A stretch of DNA of 64,000 nucleotides from JAGWBG01 sp034421095 (GTDB lineage: Bacteria > Chloroflexota > Dehalococcoidia > Lucifugimonadales > JAGWBF01), in assembly GCA_034421095.1 (NCBI GenBank), contig DAOUKR010000004.1:62001-126000 (forward strand), read 5' to 3'. The position numbers were made by a program, and so were the translations under genes. The notes under the pieces were generated by a model. That model worked only from the letters and a program-made list of their open reading frames with translations. It was not told the DNA's origin and did not search any database. This document shows, one piece after another, positions 41,597-49,056 of this stretch. Position 1 is the stretch's first letter. Each line of letters opens with the position of its first letter.

Positions 41597-42283
41597 CTAG
41601 AATCCTTGCGGCAGGCTCTCACCGGAACCATAGATTGCCCATGAGCCGTTCCGGTAGGCGGTTACCTTACCAGAACCTAGTGCCTTCCATCTGCCGGGAG
41701 TCCCGAAGCAGCAGGTCCTGGCATCAATTCCCAGCACCATCAAGTCAGGTGGTACGGTCCTAACAAGTTCTCCGGCAACCGTATCCGGGTCGCTACGTTC
41801 ATGGTGGGGCAGAACGGCCACTCCCTGGGCGACGCCAAGACCTTCGACCCACCCTCCGGACGACGGACGCCTCATAGCGGAACCCATCACCATCGCACCG
41901 GCGCTGGAACCGCCTATTACCGCATCACGAGTGAGGGCCTCTTGCAGGCGCTCAAGCAGTTTCGACCCTTTCAGAGTAGCCAGCAAATGGTCTGGACTAC
42001 CTCCGGTGAAATAGATTAACGAGGCCTCAGAAACAACTTTTACGAAGTCCTCGTCATTGGCTTGACTTCCGTCTAAGACCATAAGCTCCGAGGCCCTTGC
42101 TCCAAGGCGCGAAAAGTGCCTGACCCCATCGGATGCCGCCTTCTGTGGGCCGGTGACCGCAGCGGTGGGTATAATCAGGACTCTCACAGGCTCGGCACCG
42201 GTGGCATCCATGATGGCGGTGTCCATCTCCTCGCAACCTGTACGGAACTCTTCCCCTCCCGCGAGAACTATCCCCCCAGACAT
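41597..42283 (-). CDS. Peptidase S51/cyanophycinase-like protein
   Basis: The 228-residue protein has the class I GATase-like S51 fold: VRVLIIPTAAV, the FTGGSPDHLLATL turn, nucleophile Ser in VIGGSSAGAMVMG, and the PHHERSDP segment with likely catalytic His/Glu. Family members are dipeptidase E and cyanophycinase, which cleave Asp-containing dipeptides or cyanophycin. No cyanophycin synthetase is nearby. The ATG is preceded upstream by a REP-containing gap. The substrate is unknown. Confidence 0.85.
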   Translation of the reverse strand: MSGGIVLAGGEEFRTGCEEMDTAIMDATGAEPVRVLIIPTAAVTGPQKAASDGVRHFSRLGARASELMVLDGSQANDEDFVKVVSEASLIYFTGGSPDHLLATLKGSKLLERLQEALTRDAVIGGSSAGAMVMGSAMRRPSSGGWVEGLGVAQGVAVLPHHERSDPDTVAGELVRTVPPDLMVLGIDARTCCFGTPGRWKALGSGKVTAYRNGSWAIYGSGESLPQGF

Positions 42284-42303
42284 GATTTCACCTCATCCCC
42301 TCA

Positions 42304-42390
42304 CCCTCTCCCAGATTTGACGAAAGCCCTGGATACCCGCTTTCGTGGTTGTGACGAAAGTCATCAAAGGTCTCCGCTAGTGGGAGAGGG
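42304..42390. repeat. REP-like unit flanked by an inverted repeat
   Basis: CCCTCTCCCA (42304-42313) and TGGGAGAGGG (42381-42390) are perfect 10-bp inverted arms. Between them lies a diverged REP-like unit (CTGGATACCCGCTTTCGTGG plus TTGTGACG, about 42329-42356). The arrangement looks like one palindrome containing another. It occupies the gap between the S51 and VWA genes (42284-42521). Confidence 0.7.
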
Positions 42391-42456
42391 AAGATTATAG
42401 GACACTTCTTTACCCAGACAGCAACGTTCCTCGTGGTTGGCGCTATCTGCTGACAA

Positions 42457-42490
42457 ATCCAGATTCCCGTTTCCACGGGAATGACGGGCC
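42457..42490 (+). repeat. REP-like unit
   Basis: CCAGATTCCCGTTTCCACGG followed by GAATGACGGGCC forms a CCCGT/ACGGG hairpin ending in ATGACGG, the same pattern as the units near 34.8 kb and 51.7 kb. Confidence 0.8.
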
Positions 42491-42521
42491 AAAAGTCGCG
42501 ATGGCGCCCTTATTCGGAGCT

Positions 42522-45500
42522 TTACGTGGTAAGCATCCGGTAGAGCATGGGCAAGCGGTGGGGAAGTGACCAGATGTTGTCCAACACCTCGTAGCTCATA
42601 TCACCGCACATGGTCTTGAGGTAGTCGTGCCCGGCTTTGTCAACAGTGAGACAGAAGGGTACTATGGCCTTCCTTTTGGCTTCTATGAGCGCCATGTGGG
42701 TATCGTGGACTGCGTACTCCTTCTCCACGCCTTCACGACTGTACCCTCTGTCCTGGGGTCTGCCATCGCTTATCAGGAACAGTATTTTGCTTTTTGCATC
42801 CTGGGTGTCAAGCTTGGAGGTGGCGTGCCGGATGGCAGGCCCCATTCGGGTAGCGTGCATGGGTGTGATTTTGTCAATCCTGCGCTTCACCCGGTCCTGG
42901 AAGGACTCGCCTATGTCCTTGATAACGTAGAACTCCACGTTCTCCCTGCCGTACCCGGAGAAGCCGTAGATGCCGTAAGTATCCCCTATCGTCTCCAGGG
43001 CCTGTATGAGGAGGGCAGCACTCTCCTTCTCCAGGTCTATGATGCGCTTGTAGTGGCGGCGGACCAGCCCTTCTCGCCTGGTCCTGAGCCACATCATATA
43101 TTCCACCGGGTCATCGGGGGCATCGTGGTCGTCCACGGCAGGCCGCCCCTCATCTATGGCCTCGGCGGTAGACGCACTCATGTCAAGGAGGAATACCACC
43201 GCCACGTCTCGCTCCAGCTTGTTCCTCCTCCACCAGATTTTCTCCGATGGAGTCAGACCCATATAGCGGTCAATAGTAGCCTCAATGGCGGCGTCCAAAT
43301 CCAGGTCCTCACCGTCTATGACCCGCCGCTCCTTGCGGAAGCTCTCGGGGATAACCAACTCAAACTGTCTTCGTACGTCCGCCGAGAGCGCCGCATAGTT
43401 GCGCAAGGTGTCGTTATAGAAATTGATGTCCCCCTCATCCACGCTTTTCTCACGGACGATGCACCATTTGGGCTTGTAATCGGCCGCCCGGAAGTCCCAC
43501 TCGTCGTAAACCTGGGACTTGGGTTCCCGGGCCTCGAGGGCGCCCCCCTGCTCATCCTCGTGGACCATCTGTCCATAGCCCTGCCCGGGTTGGGAAGAAG
43601 GCGGCGGGACTCCGGCCTCCTTCATAAGGTTTTGAGCAGTTAACCCCATAGCATTCTGGAGTTTGCCCGCCTCGTCGTCCATGTCAAACTCGGCGCTCTC
43701 CTTGAGCAACTCCTCCAGCATCTCTTTGGTAATGGGCTCGGCTTCCCCTTCACCCTGTTGGGATGGATCGGTTCGCAGCCTGTTCAATAGCTGTACTAGC
43801 TCCGGCTTGAAATCGCCTCGAAACTCCACCTCTTGTGGCGACTCGTAGGAGTCTCCCTCTTCCTCGCCGTCGCTCTCACCTTCGTCGGACTGTCCTTCTC
43901 CGCTCTGTAGCTGCTGGAGCAACTCCTGTAGCTCATCCTCGGAGAACTCCTCCTCGTCGTCGAAGTCCTGGGGCTGAAAGTCCTCCGGCGACTGCTCCTC
44001 ATTGGGAAGCTGGGACAGGACCTGGTATACCCTTATGGTAGCCTCGGCAGTATCCTCTACAGCTGCCCTGACATCAAGGAGCCGCCTGAATATTTTGGCC
44101 AGTACACGGGCGGTCTGCACATGGTCTTTGGGAACGGGGACCCCTTTGAATTGCCCCAGACTAAAACGTATGAGGAACTCAACCATAGACTGGCGCAGGG
44201 GCATTTCCTCGATTGCAGGTCGCTCCTGCAAGGCTCCGGCCTGGACGGTCCTGTAGTGGGAGACTATTCCACGGTACTCAGCTTTTACTCTGTAGTCCAG
44301 CCTGCCGTCTTCCAGCGTGGTGAATATGTCAAGGGCCAGACGCCTGTCGTTGAACAGATGGAAGAACCGCCCCATGTCAGTAAGATAGCCTCGCTCGGCA
44401 CTTGTGGGGTCTGCCTCCTCGCCGTCCAACCTCTCCTGGAGCGTCGCAACCGCCTTTTCTACTACGTCGGGCGTTTCCAGGCTGGGCCGCAGGTCTTTGA
44501 AGCGTCTGGAAGGCTCGTCGAACAGGAAGTCAAAGCTGCCAAACTCCAGATGGGCTACCTGGTGGGTGGAAACCACCTTGAACCAGCCGAAGTTCTCATC
44601 CTTGCTTGAGTATTGGTCTACAATGGGAGGAAGAAAGACCTTGGTGCCTTCAGTGGAAGCCTGGGACTCGGACACCCAGCCGATGCCTTTGTTCACCAAG
44701 TCCTTGCTGCTGAGAATTTCAACCGGGGCCCCCGAGAGGGCGCGACAATAGAGCCGCATTACACCCTTTACCCTATCCAGTTCCAGGCTGGATGAAAGGG
44801 TTTCCAGGAGTTGCTCGGATGTGTTGGACTCTACCTTGAAGAAGGCAAGACCACCATCGGGGTTTTCTTTCAGCAGCTTGATTCCCTGTTGGAACCAGAT
44901 GTCAAGCTGGTTCAGGGTCACGCGGTTCAACACTACGTTCAGACTCTTGAGGAACGCCGGCACTGCCTCCGGGTGTATGGAATGGGTCGTCTCGCACAGG
45001 TCAAGGATGTACCGCTGAGACGTGGAGTTTACCTTACTAAGCGACTGGGAGCCTTCAAGAAGGAAGGAAGATGTCTCTCGCTGTCCAGACTTTGCCAAGC
45101 GCTCGGCAAGCCGGAGGAAGCGGCTCCTCTGACTCTCCTCAACGACACTCAATACCTTGCTGGACACTTCCAGGCAACTTTTTACTTCTCGCCAGTTCCC
45201 ATCAGTGAGGGAGCGACACAAAGAGAGGAACGCTTCCCTCTCCCTGCCCATTTGAGGGAGGGCGTTTTGCCCCAGGACCAGGCACTCTGTAGCCACGTCG
45301 TAGGACTTGTAAGACAGGGCCTCAATAAGGGCGGAGAAAACTTCTACGTCCCAGAAGGGCAGCCTGCGAATAAGCTGGGGGCTGGCCTCGAAGAACTTAC
45401 TTGCCAAGGTGCTGGATTTCCAGGTGCCCTTATACAAACTACGTCCGAGCCCTGCCCAACGGGGTATGTACTGAGCTCTGAGACTGGCAACTATCTCGGG

Positions 45501-45836
45501 ACTAGCCTTGAAAAAGGCCGCGGCTAGAGCAGGTGAGTCCTGGGACAGATATGTGCCACATCGGGCCCACTGCATGAAGGATGATATAGGTAGGAATTTG
45601 GCTACTTCCGGGCCTGCTCTGAAGTACTCTACCGATGCTTCCCAGGATCGGACCGTCTGATTGCCGATACTCAGACCTTCCCTCGCCCACAGGGCAATCT
45701 CCTCTCCACTGAACGCGAAGCTCACCTTTTCTTTCGCCGACTGGTACTCTTCCAGGACAGCAGGAGGCAGGTTTCCCAGGTCTCTCTCTATCTGCGCTTG
45801 CTCAGACTGGTCGGGACGTTCCTGAGCCATATTCAT
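42522..45836 (-). CDS. Giant NorD/CbbO-like VWA-domain protein
   Basis: CbbO/NorD proteins work with MoxR-type ATPases to remodel metalloenzymes. This 1104-residue protein is much longer than typical members (about 600-800). It has an N-terminal alpha-helical repeat region (about 90-450, recurring FF.ASP.L/VA..L units), a middle NorD-like region, an acidic linker (about 612-665, FDDEEEFSEDELQELLQQ) and a C-terminal VWA domain with MIDAS residues in FLLDMSAST (about 883), ATRMG and ISDGRPQD (about 1022). The ATG at 45836 has AAGGAGAGG five bases upstream. The probable AAA partner lies two genes upstream. Confidence 0.9.
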   Translation of the reverse strand: MNMAQERPDQSEQAQIERDLGNLPPAVLEEYQSAKEKVSFAFSGEEIALWAREGLSIGNQTVRSWEASVEYFRAGPEVAKFLPISSFMQWARCGTYLSQDSPALAAAFFKASPEIVASLRAQYIPRWAGLGRSLYKGTWKSSTLASKFFEASPQLIRRLPFWDVEVFSALIEALSYKSYDVATECLVLGQNALPQMGREREAFLSLCRSLTDGNWREVKSCLEVSSKVLSVVEESQRSRFLRLAERLAKSGQRETSSFLLEGSQSLSKVNSTSQRYILDLCETTHSIHPEAVPAFLKSLNVVLNRVTLNQLDIWFQQGIKLLKENPDGGLAFFKVESNTSEQLLETLSSSLELDRVKGVMRLYCRALSGAPVEILSSKDLVNKGIGWVSESQASTEGTKVFLPPIVDQYSSKDENFGWFKVVSTHQVAHLEFGSFDFLFDEPSRRFKDLRPSLETPDVVEKAVATLQERLDGEEADPTSAERGYLTDMGRFFHLFNDRRLALDIFTTLEDGRLDYRVKAEYRGIVSHYRTVQAGALQERPAIEEMPLRQSMVEFLIRFSLGQFKGVPVPKDHVQTARVLAKIFRRLLDVRAAVEDTAEATIRVYQVLSQLPNEEQSPEDFQPQDFDDEEEFSEDELQELLQQLQSGEGQSDEGESDGEEEGDSYESPQEVEFRGDFKPELVQLLNRLRTDPSQQGEGEAEPITKEMLEELLKESAEFDMDDEAGKLQNAMGLTAQNLMKEAGVPPPSSQPGQGYGQMVHEDEQGGALEAREPKSQVYDEWDFRAADYKPKWCIVREKSVDEGDINFYNDTLRNYAALSADVRRQFELVIPESFRKERRVIDGEDLDLDAAIEATIDRYMGLTPSEKIWWRRNKLERDVAVVFLLDMSASTAEAIDEGRPAVDDHDAPDDPVEYMMWLRTRREGLVRRHYKRIIDLEKESAALLIQALETIGDTYGIYGFSGYGRENVEFYVIKDIGESFQDRVKRRIDKITPMHATRMGPAIRHATSKLDTQDAKSKILFLISDGRPQDRGYSREGVEKEYAVHDTHMALIEAKRKAIVPFCLTVDKAGHDYLKTMCGDMSYEVLDNIWSLPHRLPMLYRMLTT

Positions 45837-45889
45837 CAATACCTCTCCTTCCCTTCTCAATAAACATTGAGCACAGATTTCCGGTAGAC

Positions 45890-46507
45890 CTAGCTTCCCG
45901 GAGAATCCGGTCGCCGTTCAAAGTGGGAAAGCTCCAGAGTGCCAGGGAGTAGCTCCAAAAATTGCGTTACTATTTGTGCCGTTGCCCCGAAGATTAGGTG
46001 CTCCATGTAGGCGTAGCTGTAGGCCCTGGACACCCTTCCATCCACCCATCGCGCCTCTTCCCTACGGTTTGCCGGACTCATAAGCTCCGCCACCGGCACC
46101 TCAAGGACCTCGGCAATCTCGACTGGGCTGGGTTTGAACGGGTAGGAATCTGGTATGGTCCCTACAAAGACACGTATACCGAATTGAGTCCGCGTGACCA
46201 CGTCATCAAGCTCACCCAGAACGGTGACATCCTCCGGCCTTATACCCATCTCTTCATGGACCTCACGCAGTGCCGTATCAAGGAAGTCCCGGTCTTCAGG
46301 GTCTTTACTGCCCCCTGGCAGCGAGATTTCTCCCTTATGATGCTCCACCCCGTCCGTTCTCTTCTGAAGGAGGATACAATACTGGCCGTCCTTTGGGTAT
46401 ATTAGGAGCAGGACAGCAGCCGGCATCAGGGACTGATCGCGGACAGTCACCTTCTTGCGGGCCAAGAGTACGTCCCCGATCACTCGTTTTATGGTGCTAT
46501 CCGACAT
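45890..46507 (-). CDS. Nudix hydrolase, CoA pyrophosphatase-like
   Basis: The 205-residue protein carries a complete Nudix box (GGSKDPEDRDFLDTALREVH followed by EEMGI) preceded by LLQKRTDGVEHHKGEISLPG, the arrangement of the NUDT7/YeaB (CoA diphosphatase) group. The C-terminal part includes FGATAQIVTQFLELL. It lies between the AAA ATPase and VWA genes with gaps of 55 and 53 bp, so it is probably cotranscribed. A link to CoA turnover would also fit coaE upstream. Confidence 0.9.
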   Translation of the reverse strand: MSDSTIKRVIGDVLLARKKVTVRDQSLMPAAVLLLIYPKDGQYCILLQKRTDGVEHHKGEISLPGGSKDPEDRDFLDTALREVHEEMGIRPEDVTVLGELDDVVTRTQFGIRVFVGTIPDSYPFKPSPVEIAEVLEVPVAELMSPANRREEARWVDGRVSRAYSYAYMEHLIFGATAQIVTQFLELLPGTLELSHFERRPDSPGS

Positions 46508-46562
46508 ATATTCCCCTGGATTGGAACGCGCCTGTCAGATGCGCGAAAAGGCACACCTGCCC

Positions 46563-47450
46563 CTATTCAAAGATGGAAGAAACTACCTCTTCAGCGCTCT
46601 TGTGAAGCTCCTGATCATCGGTGAGAGCCCATACAACGGCTACCTGGCAAGCTCTCCTGGCAGGAATGCCTTGGGCTATGAGTTTCCCCGCGTAAATGAG
46701 CAACCGCGTGCTCGCACCTTCGTTCAGGCCATGTTCCCTGAGGTTGCGTATCTTTTCTCCCAGCTTGGCAAGGGATTGAGCGTCCTCTTTAGAGCAGCCG
46801 CTCTCCTTTTCAACGACCTCAGCCTCTATCTCCCTGGGGGGGTAATCGAACTCCAATGCGATGAACCGTTGGCGGGTACTGTGTTTGAGGTCCTTAAGGG
46901 CGCTCTGATATCCGGGATTGTAGGATATAACCAGGAGGAACTGACTGCTGGCCTCCAAAACCTGGCCTCTCTTATCCACAGGCAGAATACGGCGGTGGTC
47001 CGTTAGAGGGTGGATAAGCACGGTCGTATCCTTCCGCGCCTCGACTATCTCGTCAAGGTAACAGATACCGCCCGCTTTCACAGCCCTGGTGAGCGGACCA
47101 TCCATCCACCTGGTTCCATCCGATTCCAGAAGGTACCGGCCTACCAGGTCGCTGGCCGTAAGGTCTTCGTGGCACGCTATCGTGACAAGGGGTATGGGGT
47201 TCGCGTCTTGCCCCGCCTTGCTCCGCTTCTTTACCGTCGTGAGAGGGCGTCCCAATTTCCATGCCATGTGTTCTATGAACCGGGTCTTGCCACAGCCCGT
47301 TGGCCCCTTAAGAAGGACGGGCAACTGCTGGTGGTAAGCTGCCTCAAAAAGTTCCATCTCGTCGCCAACGGCATGATAATAGGGTTCGTCTTGGAGCACG
47401 TATTCCTCTATGGCAAACTCATTGTAGTCAGTGGTGACTTCACTAGTCAT
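46563..47450 (-). CDS. MoxR-type AAA+ ATPase, CbbQ/NorQ-like
   Basis: The 295 residues show Walker A GPTGCGKT (49-56), Walker B ICYLDEI (Asp133, Glu134), the VTIACHEDLTASDLVGRYLL segment, VISYNPGYQ as sensor 1 and the CbbQ C-terminal domain (GASTRLLIYAGKLI, RRACQVAVVWALTDD). Such hexameric ATPases activate RuBisCO, NO reductase or other enzymes together with a VWA protein. None of these targets is in the window. It starts 2 bp after coaE. Confidence 0.93.
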   Translation of the reverse strand: MTSEVTTDYNEFAIEEYVLQDEPYYHAVGDEMELFEAAYHQQLPVLLKGPTGCGKTRFIEHMAWKLGRPLTTVKKRSKAGQDANPIPLVTIACHEDLTASDLVGRYLLESDGTRWMDGPLTRAVKAGGICYLDEIVEARKDTTVLIHPLTDHRRILPVDKRGQVLEASSQFLLVISYNPGYQSALKDLKHSTRQRFIALEFDYPPREIEAEVVEKESGCSKEDAQSLAKLGEKIRNLREHGLNEGASTRLLIYAGKLIAQGIPARRACQVAVVWALTDDQELHKSAEEVVSSIFE

Positions 47451-47452
47451 AT

Positions 47453-48058
47453 CTACTTGACCTTTCCTTTCACTCTATCTGCCCAGAGGAATTTTACCTC
47501 CTCCAAGAGTTCATCCATGCTGCCAGAGTTGTGCACCGTAACATGAGCATGTTTGGCCCTCTCCTCATGGGAAAGCTGGGAGCGAATCCTGCTCACCGCC
47601 TCCTCTTCAGAGAGATTATTTCGTTGACGAAGCCGATTTATCACTTCCCCTTCCGGGGAATGAGTGACCCATATCTCATCAACCAGGGAGTTCCAACCGG
47701 CCTCTACGAGCACGGCGGCCTCCAGTACCACCAATTCTTCTCCCTGTTGGCGGAGGAGGTCAATCTTCTCCTTGACCATTTCAGCCATTCTGGGGTGCAT
47801 GATGGAGTTGAGCTTCGCCCTGGCATCCGGGTCGTTGAATATGATGGCTCCGAGCCTCTTCCTATCTATCTCGTCCGAAGGTCCCAGTATACTCTCCCCG
47901 AAAGCGGCTACGACTTCCCGCCACGCCGTGGACTGGGGCCGGTAAGCCTCATGCCCCACCAGGTCGGCATCTATTACTGTCGCGCCCCACTCTCGCAAAA
48001 TACGGGAGACCTCACTTTTTCCAGTGCCGATGCCTCCCGTAAGACCAATAACTAGCAT
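47453..48058 (-). CDS. coaE: Dephospho-CoA kinase
   Basis: It phosphorylates dephospho-CoA, the final step of CoA synthesis. The 201 residues contain the P-loop LTGGIGTGKSEVSRIL, DADLVGHEAY, LEAAVLVEAGW and VWVTHSPEGEVINRLRQR-like IWVTHSPEGEVINRL. The ATG at 48058 (MLVIGLTGG) is the family start. The longer frame to 48139 runs through untranslated sequence. It is upstream of the AAA ATPase by 2 bp and 131 bp after the rimI stop. Confidence 0.95.
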   Translation of the reverse strand: MLVIGLTGGIGTGKSEVSRILREWGATVIDADLVGHEAYRPQSTAWREVVAAFGESILGPSDEIDRKRLGAIIFNDPDARAKLNSIMHPRMAEMVKEKIDLLRQQGEELVVLEAAVLVEAGWNSLVDEIWVTHSPEGEVINRLRQRNNLSEEEAVSRIRSQLSHEERAKHAHVTVHNSGSMDELLEEVKFLWADRVKGKVK

Positions 48059-48189
48059 ATTGTTACCTAGGACCGGAGGCCCTCGCAGGGTCAGGTTAGA
48101 CCTCATTCTACCAACCCTTTGGGAGCCATGCAACCCCAAAGGGCAAGAATGGTCACCTCACCAGGGAATCCTCGGTCATGCTACGTTCG

Positions 48190-48858
48190 CTAGGGCAACT
48201 CAATCTTGATTTCACCGTAACGTCGCCGATAGGCGTCTTTGAGAGCATTGAACTTGTTCCGGTAAGCGGCGTCGTTGATTGGTTGAGTCGTCATAATGAC
48301 GGCATCTTCCCGGTTATCCGTGTAATAGCCCTTTCTTATTCCAACATTTTGGAACCCATACTTGTCGTACAGGCCCTGGGCCACAAAATTCGAGACCCTG
48401 GCTTCCAGGCTCATTACCGTGGCATTCCGCGCCATTGCCAACTCAATGGAGCCTATGATAAGCAACTCTCCAATACCTTTGCCTCGCGAAGCCTCCTCCA
48501 CGGCGATACCCGTAATATGGGCTTCCCCGGACATAAACCAGAGGCCAACGAAGCCAAGGAGGGTGCAATCGGTGTCTTCGGAAGGCGTTTTATCGGAGAA
48601 GAAGCGTCCCCTGAAGACATCTATCACACGACCAAGAAAGGAACGCCGAGAACTGTCATGCAGCCAGATAGTCTCGGACCCGTTGGTGTGGGTGGCATCG
48701 GAGAGTTTTGGCTCCCATGCAATCAGGTACTTGGCTAATCGGTTATCCAACTCACGCTTGAAGGGAGTCGGAGGCCAGAGCGTTGGAAAGGCCTGCCTCT
48801 CTACTCTGGCCACGCAGCTAATATCCTCAAGCCTCAAAGGCCGAATCTGCACATTCAT
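48190..48858 (-). CDS. rimI: RimI-type N-alpha-acetyltransferase with internal insertion
   Basis: A GNAT enzyme related to the acetylase of ribosomal protein S18. The 222 residues have IRPLRLEDISCVARVERQAFPTLWPPTPF, the acetyl-CoA loop ITGIAVEEASRGKGIGELLI and LEARVSNFVAQGLYDKYGF. Compared with a typical RimI (about 150 residues), about 45 extra residues sit between KYLIAWEP and LLGFVGLW, with a basic stretch (SSRRSFLGRVIDVFRGRF). A C-terminal extension follows YYTDNREDAVIM. The ATG at 48858 is preferred to the TTG at 48864. Confidence 0.88.
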   Translation of the reverse strand: MNVQIRPLRLEDISCVARVERQAFPTLWPPTPFKRELDNRLAKYLIAWEPKLSDATHTNGSETIWLHDSSRRSFLGRVIDVFRGRFFSDKTPSEDTDCTLLGFVGLWFMSGEAHITGIAVEEASRGKGIGELLIIGSIELAMARNATVMSLEARVSNFVAQGLYDKYGFQNVGIRKGYYTDNREDAVIMTTQPINDAAYRNKFNALKDAYRRRYGEIKIELP

Positions 48859-48889
48859 GGACAATTGCTCTCAATAAAACGGCAACCAC

Positions 48890-48917
48890 ATATTACCATA
48901 AAGAGGTTTGATTTCAA
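48890..48917 (-). promoter_or_regulatory. Promoter of the rimI-coaE-AAA run
   Basis: On the minus strand TTGAAA (48917-48912), a 16-bp spacer and TAATAT (48895-48890) lie about 32 bp before the rimI ATG. Confidence 0.6.
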
Positions 48918-49056
48918 CAAATTTGGGTGCTTCCCAGCTATTGAATTTAGACTCACACATCCTATAGTATTCCCGTTAAGCCAAAAAGATTGAACAGACC
49001 ATGCCCTAAATGAACGGTTAACGGAGAGTGGGCTCCCATCCTATGGAGGTTGGTTG

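Noticed and set aside
42627..43643. 338-codon plus-strand frame opposite the VWA domain
   Set aside because: It is antisense to clear MIDAS motifs and shows no recognisable domain.
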